Below are positions 5,445-12,973 of a stretch of DNA of 22,461 bases, piece by piece; within the stretch, counting starts at the first letter, position 1; each line of letters begins with the position of its first letter. A program made the position numbers and the translations under genes. Origin of the DNA: a virus; IMG/VR virus record IMGVR_UViG_3300013101_000113, positions 1 to 22,461 of that record; one strand, written 5' to 3'. Under the pieces are notes generated by a model. It was not told the origin of the DNA. It did no database searches and saw only the letters and a list, made by a program, of their open reading frames with translations.

Positions 5445-5803
5445 CGGAACTCTTTGAGTGGAATCTTGAACATGGCGATAAAATCAAGTTCTTTGAAGAG
5501 GTGTCAAAAAGGGGTAAGAAAACCCCTTTAGATGATATGCCAGTGTATGATTTAGCTTATGAATGGTACATGAAAGCATATCACATTCTTCGTTTCTCAA
5601 GGAGAGAAAGCGGGTATATACCTTTGTCTGAAATTCTTCTATACACTTCCCATTTTGAACTCATTGGCGCTAAGCATGAGTTTATAACGATAATCCAAGG
5701 GCTTGATTTTTCAGAGCGAGAGTTTTTCGATAAGAGAGATAATTCAAAAAAAGATCAAGAAAAACCCCAAGTAAATAAGAGAATCCAAAATGGCAGATTA
5801 TAA
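5441..5803 (+). CDS. Tail assembly chaperone T domain, made as a -1 frameshift extension (GT-like)
   Basis: The -1 frame relative to the upstream chaperone stays open through to TGA/TAA at 5801-5803. If the slip occurs at 5435-5441 it adds about 120 residues to give a G-T fusion of about 249 residues. The extension begins VTELFEWNLEHGDKIKFFEE, continues with DDMPVYDLAYEWYMKAYHIL and ends in a basic region. In lambda the T domain recruits the tube protein to the G-coated tape measure. An independent start is unlikely: the first candidate is GTG at 5501 with GAAGAG touching it and no proper spacing, and the first ATG is at 5537. The 3' end overlaps the tape measure start by 14 bases. Confidence 0.72.
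   Translation, partial: VTELFEWNLEHGDKIKFFEEVSKRGKKTPLDDMPVYDLAYEWYMKAYHILRFSRRESGYIPLSEILLYTSHFELIGAKHEFITIIQGLDFSEREFFDKRDNSKKDQEKPQVNKRIQNGRL
5508..5529 (+). repeat. Short perfect hairpin inside the chaperone T region
   Basis: aaagggg (5508-5514) and ccccttt (5523-5529) are perfect complements around an 8-base loop. It sits in the coding part of the T extension, 66 bases after the putative slip site, and has no T-run, so it is not a terminator. A role in frameshifting or in mRNA structure is possible but unproven. Confidence 0.5.
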
Positions 5804-8800
5804 TGTAAAGATTAATATTGAAGCTCAAGCCGCTCAAAGAGCAATATCCAAACTAGGAACTGAAATATCTGGTGCAGAAAGCAGAATTGATTCTTTTGGC
5901 GAATCACTTATAGAGTTTGGTTTTTCTACAAAAAAAGTACTTGAAATAACTGAAAAGATGTCAAAGGCTTTGAAGACTGAGACAGGTCTGCGCAATTTAC
6001 ACAATAAAGCCACAAGAGAATCCATCAAAGAAATAAACGCTCAGATCAAAGCCACAGCCGATTATGAAAAAGCAGTAGAGAGAGTAAGCGCAAAATACAA
6101 TCCATTAATTGCGCAACAACAAAAAGCCGCAAAACTATTTAATGAATTAACAATAGCGTTAAGAGAAGGAGCTATCACTTCCGATCAATTTGTAAAAGCA
6201 TTTGATAAACAAATGAGAGTGATTGATGGCACTGCTGCGGCTGAAGAAAAGCTACTTGCAATAACGATCAAGAAAAATAAAGCTTTGCAAGCATCTAGGA
6301 AAGCATTAGATCCACTTTTCGCTGCTCAAAGACAATACAAGAAAAACCTTATAGAGATAGAAAAGCAGAAGCGTGCTGGTAACATAACAACAAGAGAAAG
6401 ATTGTTATTAATCAATAGAGAAAAAGAGGTTTTATCAGGAGTTTTATCAATAGAGGAAAGACACAAACAGAAGCTGATTGAAGAAGGCAAGGCATTGAAT
6501 GATCTGAAAGCAAAGTATGATCCTTTGTTTGCGGCGATGCAAAAATACAAAAAGACAATGGCAGAGTTAAATGTTTTAAAAGATAAAGGAATGGTATCAG
6601 AGAAATTTTATGCAAATGCAGTTAAAGAAACAAAGAGAGCGCTGAGAGAATCTTTAGATGTAAAAAACAAGATTAAAGAAGCAAATGCGAAAGAAGCAAA
6701 AACGCTTAGCGATCTTAGAGCTAGATATGACACTTTGTACGCAGCAGAACAAAGATATGCAAAAGCACAAGCTGATTTATTAAGACTTCGAAGAGCAGGA
6801 GTGATAACAAAACAGCAAGAGATTAGACTTATTGCAGAGGCAACTAGAAGACGCAATGAAGAGACTGGTGCAACAGAAAGAAACATAGGCGCTGTAAGAA
6901 GGCTTACATTAGCAATAAGAGAGGCTGGGGTTTGGACAACTGCATGGGCTGGGTATGTAAGAGTATTAAGATTTGCTTGGAAAGTATTCTTTGGATTAAC
7001 AGTTGCTAAAACTGTTGGCAACTGGGCTATAGGTTTTGCAAAAGCAGGAGAATCGGTAGAACTTCTAGGTAAAAAATTAAAGTTTCTTACTGGAGAGAGC
7101 GACGCATTAGGTAAAGTTGCAAATTCAGCAAGAAAAGTTGGTATAGATTTAGACACACTGAACAAGACAATAACTAGGTTTGCAATAACAGCAAAAGGTG
7201 CATTTAATGTAAAAGAAATGTTATCATGGACAGAAGCGCTTGTTAAGTCAGGTCGTGTTGCAGGAACTACAAACTCAGAGCTACAGTCTGGTTTGTTACA
7301 GCTATCTCAGTCTTTGTCAGCCGGAAGGTTGATGGGTGATGAGTATAGATCGATATCAGAAAACTTACCATTACTGAAAATTGAGCTTCAGAAAATATTT
7401 GAAGAAATGGGCATGGGTAATATAGCATTAAAGAAATTATCCTCACAAGGATTAATCACTAACGATATTCTTATAGAGGCTTTCCAAAATCTCGGAAAAA
7501 CTGTTGAAGGTATGCCTGGTTCTATCGGAACAATAGATTCAGCGATATCAAGCTTAAGCACCGAAGTTAAACTTTTTATTGCTGAGATGACCAAAGGCGG
7601 AAGTGTTGTTCATGATGTTATAAAAAGCATATCTGAATCTTTGAGGTCATTAAGACAATCAATCTTCGGAGCAATAGAAGGAGAAGATAAGCTAAATGAT
7701 TCAATTGCAGATTCAACTTTAGGAACAGATAATTTTAGCAAGAGCGTAAAGAGAGTTAATGAAGAGATTAAAAAAGGAACTGAAATCACAAATGAGTTTT
7801 TGGCATCCATATTTGGCGTAAATAATGCAATGGCATCTGCATCGGATTCTATAGAAGAAACTAGTGTGTCAATGACTCTTTTAGGAACGGCAATGTCTGT
7901 GATAATGACTCTTTTTGCAGGAGGCATTGTTGTAAAATTGGCATCATTCGTAGCAAGAGTTGCAGGTCTAGGTCTTGCCGCAAGAGGGGCAGGAGCTTCA
8001 TTACGATTTATGTCGGCAGGTGTAAGTGGGCTACAGGCTAGTTTTTTATTGGCTGCGGTAGGATTAAACAAATTTTTTGGGATATTGAAATCTGGAGTAC
8101 AACTATTTAAAGGTTTCTTTACTGTAGCAGGGGCGACATTTTTAGCATATGCAGCGGCGATTGCCTATCCAATAGCGGCAATTGTTGATCATGTTGAAAA
8201 ACTAGAAAGACTTAAAGTCGTTCACGAAGAATCTATAGATCCTGCCATTGCATATGCAGAAAATATAAAAAGCATAAAGAAAGAGTTAGACGGCCTTAAT
8301 GTGAAAGAGTTATCTGATCGCATGTCTGAAAATGGCTTGAAAATGGTAGAAAATTCTGGATACACAGAAGAATTGAGGGGTAGAATATCAGAACTTAGTC
8401 ATCAAATATCTTTAGCTCCTGATAATGTAGAAAATTTACGTGATCAAATGGTTGTTCTGATAAATGTCATGAACCAATTAAGTGTAGCGAATCAGAATCT
8501 TGCACTGGATACAAAATTATCTGCGGATGAAGTTGATAATATTTCAATTTCTTTTGAGGGGGCTAGGAAAAAAGGACAAGATTTTTTAGATTCATTAAAG
8601 AACAAACAAGGATTGGACAAAGAATTTCTTGAATTTAGTCGACAGCAAGAGCAAACAGTAAAACATTTTGACGATCTTAAAAAATCAATACAAGGAATCA
8701 CAGTTGAGCAAGCGGCTTGGTTAGATCAGATGAAGGGCGCTGCGCTTCAAAGAGCTGCGAAGGCTTTTGATGAAGCTTCAAAAAGCTCAAAAAAGGCTAA

Positions 8801-9896
8801 GAAGAATATCAACAAGCTAACTCAAGCTCACATTGATATGAAAAAAGCTATCGCAGCTGGTGCAGGAGAAACTCAATTAGCGGAGATACAAAAGAGGATA
8901 GACAAGTACAGTGGTCTTACAGCAAAAGTAAAAGCTTTAGATAAAGCATTGAAAGATTCTGCCAAAGCTTCTGACAAATTAGCCAAAAAAGAAAAAAAAG
9001 CTCTTGAGGAAAGGATTAAGTTATGGGAGAAATTCAACCCTGATCTTGCAACATATTTAAATGAGGCAAAATCCTTAGCGAAAGCATTAAAACAAGGCGT
9101 CATAACGGAAAAAGAATTCAACAAACAGCTTAAAGAGCAACAAAAGCTTTTGAAATTAAATACTGGAAAAATGTCTGATTATGAAGAAGCGATTGAGGGA
9201 TGGAATTCTGGGCTTAAGAAATTTTCAGAAGAGGCTCAAGACTATTATTCGCAGATGGATTCATTTGCTCAGAAGACTATGAATAGTATGACAGATGCCT
9301 TGACAGAGTTTGTCACTACTGGTAAACTAGACTTTGCGAGCCTTGTGGATAGCATTGTTGCAGACCTTACCAGAATAGCAATTCAAGGTTCTATAACCGG
9401 TCCTTTAGCAGAAGTGCTTGGGATCGGAGGAGGAAGTTCTGGCGGAGGTGGTGGAAGTGCGGCAGGAGGTTTGCTAGGAGGATTGTTAGGAGGAGGCGGT
9501 GGTGGAACAGCAAATACATTAACCGCTGGAGGTGGTGGATTTGGCGGAATGCTGTCTAACGCAGCTATGATGTTTGGATTCAAAAATGGTGGGGCATTCA
9601 ACAATGGCGTCCAAGCATTTGCAAGTGGTGGAGTTGTAAACAGTCCCACGCTTTTCCCAATGGCTAACGGAGCAGGTTTGATGGGAGAGGCAGGTGCAGA
9701 AGCAGTAATGCCATTGAAAAGAACTTCAAGTGGAAAACTTGGTGTTGAAGCTTCTGGTGGTAGTAGTACAAATATAGTAATAAACATAAATGTCGCTGGG
9801 ACTAATGGCGATTCAGATGCAATAAGAAGAAGTGCAGGACAGGTTGCACAAGCCGCAGGTCAAGCTACTTCAAGAGCAATGAGAAGGAATGGGTAA
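5790..9896 (+). CDS. Tail tape measure protein
   Basis: A 1368-residue protein, the longest single-domain-family protein here, following the chaperone pair as in lambda. Residues 90-350 are charged coiled-coil with four repeats at an exact 70-residue period ('YDPLfAA..kYk......l...G.It' at 103, 173, 243, 313). Residues about 420-600 match the tape-measure N-terminal domain (SAGRLMGDEYRSISENLPLL and following helices). Hydrophobic stretches lie around 395-415, 695-720 and 750-800, as expected for segments that may enter the membrane. Residues 1150-1210 resemble the lambda tape measure C-terminal domain (MTDALTEFVTTGKLDFASLV). A Gly-rich linker (1211-1250) and a family-typical FASGGVVNSPTLFPMANGAG / GEAGAEAVMPL tail follow. 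By the usual ~0.15 nm per residue, the tail would be about 200 nm. Confidence 0.95.
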   Translation: MADYNVKINIEAQAAQRAISKLGTEISGAESRIDSFGESLIEFGFSTKKVLEITEKMSKALKTETGLRNLHNKATRESIKEINAQIKATADYEKAVERVSAKYNPLIAQQQKAAKLFNELTIALREGAITSDQFVKAFDKQMRVIDGTAAAEEKLLAITIKKNKALQASRKALDPLFAAQRQYKKNLIEIEKQKRAGNITTRERLLLINREKEVLSGVLSIEERHKQKLIEEGKALNDLKAKYDPLFAAMQKYKKTMAELNVLKDKGMVSEKFYANAVKETKRALRESLDVKNKIKEANAKEAKTLSDLRARYDTLYAAEQRYAKAQADLLRLRRAGVITKQQEIRLIAEATRRRNEETGATERNIGAVRRLTLAIREAGVWTTAWAGYVRVLRFAWKVFFGLTVAKTVGNWAIGFAKAGESVELLGKKLKFLTGESDALGKVANSARKVGIDLDTLNKTITRFAITAKGAFNVKEMLSWTEALVKSGRVAGTTNSELQSGLLQLSQSLSAGRLMGDEYRSISENLPLLKIELQKIFEEMGMGNIALKKLSSQGLITNDILIEAFQNLGKTVEGMPGSIGTIDSAISSLSTEVKLFIAEMTKGGSVVHDVIKSISESLRSLRQSIFGAIEGEDKLNDSIADSTLGTDNFSKSVKRVNEEIKKGTEITNEFLASIFGVNNAMASASDSIEETSVSMTLLGTAMSVIMTLFAGGIVVKLASFVARVAGLGLAARGAGASLRFMSAGVSGLQASFLLAAVGLNKFFGILKSGVQLFKGFFTVAGATFLAYAAAIAYPIAAIVDHVEKLERLKVVHEESIDPAIAYAENIKSIKKELDGLNVKELSDRMSENGLKMVENSGYTEELRGRISELSHQISLAPDNVENLRDQMVVLINVMNQLSVANQNLALDTKLSADEVDNISISFEGARKKGQDFLDSLKNKQGLDKEFLEFSRQQEQTVKHFDDLKKSIQGITVEQAAWLDQMKGAALQRAAKAFDEASKSSKKAKKNINKLTQAHIDMKKAIAAGAGETQLAEIQKRIDKYSGLTAKVKALDKALKDSAKASDKLAKKEKKALEERIKLWEKFNPDLATYLNEAKSLAKALKQGVITEKEFNKQLKEQQKLLKLNTGKMSDYEEAIEGWNSGLKKFSEEAQDYYSQMDSFAQKTMNSMTDALTEFVTTGKLDFASLVDSIVADLTRIAIQGSITGPLAEVLGIGGGSSGGGGGSAAGGLLGGLLGGGGGGTANTLTAGGGGFGGMLSNAAMMFGFKNGGAFNNGVQAFASGGVVNSPTLFPMANGAGLMGEAGAEAVMPLKRTSSGKLGVEASGGSSTNIVININVAGTNGDSDAIRRSAGQVAQAAGQATSRAMRRNG
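6096..6806 (+). repeat. Four 210-bp (70-residue) repeats in the tape measure gene
   Basis: Divergent repeats visible at protein level. The motif [Y/L][N/D][P/T]L.AAq begins at residues 103, 173, 243 and 313, and a G-x-[I/V]-[T/S] motif follows 24 residues later in each (127, 197, 267, 337). Spacing is exactly 70 residues each time. A degenerate relative occurs at about residues 1082-1106 (FNPDLATYLNEAKSLAKALK then QGVIT). The nucleotide sequences have drifted, so the duplication is old. Confidence 0.8.
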
Positions 9897-10570
9897 TGGC
9901 ATTTATAGAATCTCCAAGGTTTCCAGAGTTTATATCGTATGGGTCTAGTGGTGGCCCATCTTATAGCACTGATGTCATAACTGTGAAGAGTGGTTATGAG
10001 ACTAGAAACTCAAACTGGATTCAATCCAGAAGCAATTATGATGCTGCGTTTGGGATAAAAGTTCAGAAAGACATTGATACAATAGTTAATTTTTTTCATG
10101 CAATGAAAGGAAAGGCTAATGAGTTTCGGTTTAAGGACTGGGGAGATTACAAATCATGTCCACTTGATGACACGCCTAGTGCTATTGATCAATTCATAGG
10201 TATAGGCGATAGTACTGATGGTATAGATGGTGTGACAGATTTTCAGATAATAAAGAGTTATACTTCTGGAAGAACTACTGAGAGAGAAATCTACAAACCT
10301 GTTGTAGATTCGCTTGTTGTTGCAGTTGAAGGAATTGGTTCGGTTGAAGGCACAGACTATGATATAGATTATACTACTGGGATTATATCTTTTAAATCAG
10401 GGAGTGTGCCGTTATTGGATAGAGGTGATGGTCAACCAGAAACAATCACAGCTGGTTATGAGTTTGATGTTCCTTGTAGATTTGATTCAGATCAATTAAC
10501 AATAAACTTCGAGGCTTACCTTGTTGGTTCTGCAAGTATTCCAGTAATAGAGGTCAGAATTAATGTCTGA
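9896..10570 (+). CDS. Distal tail protein, DUF2460 / GTA g12-like
   Basis: A 224-residue protein with the pattern of the DUF2460 family (TIGR02217-like). It has FIESPRFPEFISYGSSGGPS at the N-terminus, then STDVITVKSGYETRNSNW, then a helix and FFHAMKGKANEFRFKDWGDY ('fF.a..G.a.gFr.kDw.Dyk'), and a C-terminal VPCRFDSDQLTINFEAY segment. In the Rhodobacter capsidensis-type GTA the equivalent g12 forms the ring joining tube and hub. The ATG overlaps the tape measure TAA by one base (TAATG), and the 3' end overlaps the next gene by eight bases, so the tip genes are coupled. Confidence 0.9.
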   Translation: MAFIESPRFPEFISYGSSGGPSYSTDVITVKSGYETRNSNWIQSRSNYDAAFGIKVQKDIDTIVNFFHAMKGKANEFRFKDWGDYKSCPLDDTPSAIDQFIGIGDSTDGIDGVTDFQIIKSYTSGRTTEREIYKPVVDSLVVAVEGIGSVEGTDYDIDYTTGIISFKSGSVPLLDRGDGQPETITAGYEFDVPCRFDSDQLTINFEAYLVGSASIPVIEVRINV

Positions 10571-12551
10571 GTTAACTAGTTATACATCATGTTTAAGAAT
10601 AGAAAGAACTGATGGATTTGTTCTTTGTATAACTGATTTAGACAGAAGTTTGGTGATAAACGATTCTATTCTTGGGTTAGGTGTTGATGATCAAACTTAT
10701 TTAGCTCCTGCCGGATATACTCCCACTAATATGCAAAGCACTTCTGACAATTCAGTGAACAATGCTGATATAGAAGGTGTGTTAACAGCCGTTGGAGTTG
10801 ATAGAAATGATATCATAGGTGGAAGATATGATTTTGCAAAACTAAATGTTTTCATTTACGATTATGAGAATCTTCTTTTAGTTAAGAAACTAGGCTCAGG
10901 TCATTGGGGCGAATCAACTGTCAAGGATAATTCTTATGTTGCTGAGTTTAGATCATTATCACAGCAAGTTCAGCAAACGATAGGAAGAACGTTTAATCCA
11001 GAGTGTGACGAACAACTAGGTGGGGTGAGATGTGGAGTTCCACTTGGAAATTTTCCTAAGAGTGGTGCAGTAACAGCGGATACAAGCAAAGATTATTTTT
11101 ATTCGTCCACAGTTACAGATGACAATGGTTTCTTAACTGGTGCTATAGCAACTTTTACGTCTGGAATAAATGATACTGTGTCTGCTCCAGTTGATTACAA
11201 TATCAAGGATACGCATAAAGTAGAATTAGGCGTTTCTCTTCCTAATGAGGCAGACATGGGTGCATCATTTGATATTGTGAAATTGGTTTTATCTGGTCAA
11301 TCTGTCACAGAAGTCGGCACAACAAACACTTTTGAGGATTCTGGTCAATCAAAGATAAATGGATATTACAATGGATGGAATATAACTTTTACATCTGGAA
11401 ACAATAATGGAATAACATACTCAGTCAATACTTTTGAGAATAACATTTTCACTACCGAGGAGATGTCAAATTTATCTGTGGAAGGTGATGCATTTGATTT
11501 ATTGAGAGTGGTTGCTGGGACTATAACTGTTATTGAAGTTCAGAGGACAGTTTTTACAGATACTTCACTGACAGAAGAAACGGGATACTTTGATGGATTG
11601 ACATTGGAGTTTACCACTGGTGATAATATAGGAAAAACCGCAACAATAATAAGCTACACTGGGATCGATAGAACGTTCACAATTGATGATGCGAATCTAA
11701 CTCAAGATTTGACTCCTGGCGATGGATATGAAATACTTAAACCGGATTCAGGTTCAATAACAAGCATAGATAAGAATAAGATATTTTCTGATTCATCATT
11801 AACAAACCCAAGTGGAGAGTTGATCGGGTATAGCATTCAGTTCACTTCCGGACCTAACACATCTGATAGTTATATAATAAGCAATCAGAATTTAGGGATA
11901 ATCACTTTGTTAAATCCTACTCCAGCTGATATATCGCCACTTGATGTTTATGATATAAATTATGAACAATCTGGAGTAATAGATTCTAATGGTGCATCAA
12001 AGGACGAAATTCTTGATGATACAATATTAGGTTCAGCAGATTTTAATGGAATGACTGCTCAAATGGATTCAGGAGCGAATGCAGGTCAGACCTCAACTAT
12101 TCAATCAACTAACACAGGGGCATTGGTTGTATCTCCTCCTTTTCCTAATTACAATCTAAATGGTGATAACTACAGTGTTATAAACTCAGGAGATAATTTT
12201 ATGTCTCTTGGTGAGATTACTGAAGTTACTGATAATCAAAATTTCAAAGCTACTTTGACTGATGATCCTAATTTTGGAGATGATTACTTCAACTATGGAA
12301 AATTGATATTCACTGGTGGTCAGAATGTTTCGATTCATATGGAGGTAAAGGATTTTATAGATGTTGACAATGTTTTTGAAATGTTTTTACCTTTCCCATT
12401 TGATATTGAAGTTGGTGATACTTTTCAGGTTTTTGCTGGGTGTGATAAAAGGCTTGAAACTTGCAAGACAAAGTTTGATAATCATATTAATTTTCAAGGA
12501 TTTCCGTATATTCCAGGCCAAGATGCCATAACGAAATTTGGTGGTCAATAA
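10563..12551 (+). CDS. Tail hub protein, DUF2163 / BR0599 type, with six tandem C-terminal modules
   Basis: A 662-residue hub. Residues 1-165 are the DUF2163 N-terminal domain (SYTSCLRIERTDGFVLCITD, the ADIEGVLTAVGVDRNDIIGG segment, and NPECDEQLGGVRCGVPLG). The C-terminal end is the BR0599-type segment: GDTFQVFAGCDKRLETCKTK followed by FDNHINFQGFPYIPGQDA. Relatives are usually about 280-300 residues with one C-terminal module. Here six modules of 74-82 residues lie in tandem, marked by an FTSG-like turn at residues 198, 276, 350, 427, 501 and 583. Four cysteines (148, 157, 627, 634) match the usual conserved quartet, despite 470 residues between the pairs. GTA g13 and lambda gpL relatives are reported to hold an iron-sulfur cluster, so a cluster here is an inference. 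Confidence 0.9.
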   Translation: MSELTSYTSCLRIERTDGFVLCITDLDRSLVINDSILGLGVDDQTYLAPAGYTPTNMQSTSDNSVNNADIEGVLTAVGVDRNDIIGGRYDFAKLNVFIYDYENLLLVKKLGSGHWGESTVKDNSYVAEFRSLSQQVQQTIGRTFNPECDEQLGGVRCGVPLGNFPKSGAVTADTSKDYFYSSTVTDDNGFLTGAIATFTSGINDTVSAPVDYNIKDTHKVELGVSLPNEADMGASFDIVKLVLSGQSVTEVGTTNTFEDSGQSKINGYYNGWNITFTSGNNNGITYSVNTFENNIFTTEEMSNLSVEGDAFDLLRVVAGTITVIEVQRTVFTDTSLTEETGYFDGLTLEFTTGDNIGKTATIISYTGIDRTFTIDDANLTQDLTPGDGYEILKPDSGSITSIDKNKIFSDSSLTNPSGELIGYSIQFTSGPNTSDSYIISNQNLGIITLLNPTPADISPLDVYDINYEQSGVIDSNGASKDEILDDTILGSADFNGMTAQMDSGANAGQTSTIQSTNTGALVVSPPFPNYNLNGDNYSVINSGDNFMSLGEITEVTDNQNFKATLTDDPNFGDDYFNYGKLIFTGGQNVSIHMEVKDFIDVDNVFEMFLPFPFDIEVGDTFQVFAGCDKRLETCKTKFDNHINFQGFPYIPGQDAITKFGGQ

Positions 12552-12973
12552 TGATAATAGATAATGTTATTGAAGAGGCCAGATCGTATTTAGGAACTAC
12601 TTGGGTTCATCAAGGACGATCCAGAAGAGGGGTTGATTGCGTAGGTTTTCTTCTGCTTTCATTTATGACATCTGGAATAAAATTAAATGATTCAAGAGGG
12701 TATGCAAGAAAACCTGATGGAATTATGTTAAAGAAAATGATGGATGGTCAGAAGAGTTTTATGACTGTTGGTAAAAATGACATAAAAGCTGGAGATGTTT
12801 TGTTGTTTAGGATACGTCATGATCCTCAACATGTCGGTCTAGTAGTGCCTAGCAAAACTGCAAAGTTTGGTATGATTCACTCATATAATGGTGGAGAAAA
12901 GAAAGTTGTTGAGCATGATTTAGCTGATTACTGGATCAAAAAAATAGTTGCTGTTTATAGGCTGATAGAGTAA
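12551..12973 (+). CDS. NlpC/P60 tail peptidase, GTA g14-like
   Basis: A 140-residue papain-like hydrolase of the phage NlpC/P60 type. The catalytic Cys is at residue 30 in GVDCVGFLL, the His at 94 in HDPQHVGLVV, and the third polar residue is probably His110 in GMIHSYNGG. The DIKAGDVLLFRI segment (about 77-88) is a family hallmark. The enzyme probably cleaves peptide cross-links of peptidoglycan during DNA entry and sits in the baseplate. The gene lies between hub and g15-like gene exactly as in the GTA. Its ATG overlaps the hub stop by one base, and its own stop overlaps the next ATG the same way. Confidence 0.93.
   Translation: MIIDNVIEEARSYLGTTWVHQGRSRRGVDCVGFLLLSFMTSGIKLNDSRGYARKPDGIMLKKMMDGQKSFMTVGKNDIKAGDVLLFRIRHDPQHVGLVVPSKTAKFGMIHSYNGGEKKVVEHDLADYWIKKIVAVYRLIE

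Noticed and set aside
5501-5803. GTG 5501 as an independent start for the chaperone T region
   Set aside because: The purine-rich GAAGAG touches the GTG without spacing, and the frame is open upstream into the chaperone in -1 phase, which fits frameshifting better.
6608-7165. Long open frames on the minus strand within the tape measure and other genes (e.g. 185 codons here, 153 at 7610-8071, 134 at 9383-9787)
   Set aside because: They are antisense shadows of repetitive Ala/Lys/Gly-rich coding sequence, have no RBS, and do not look like real proteins.
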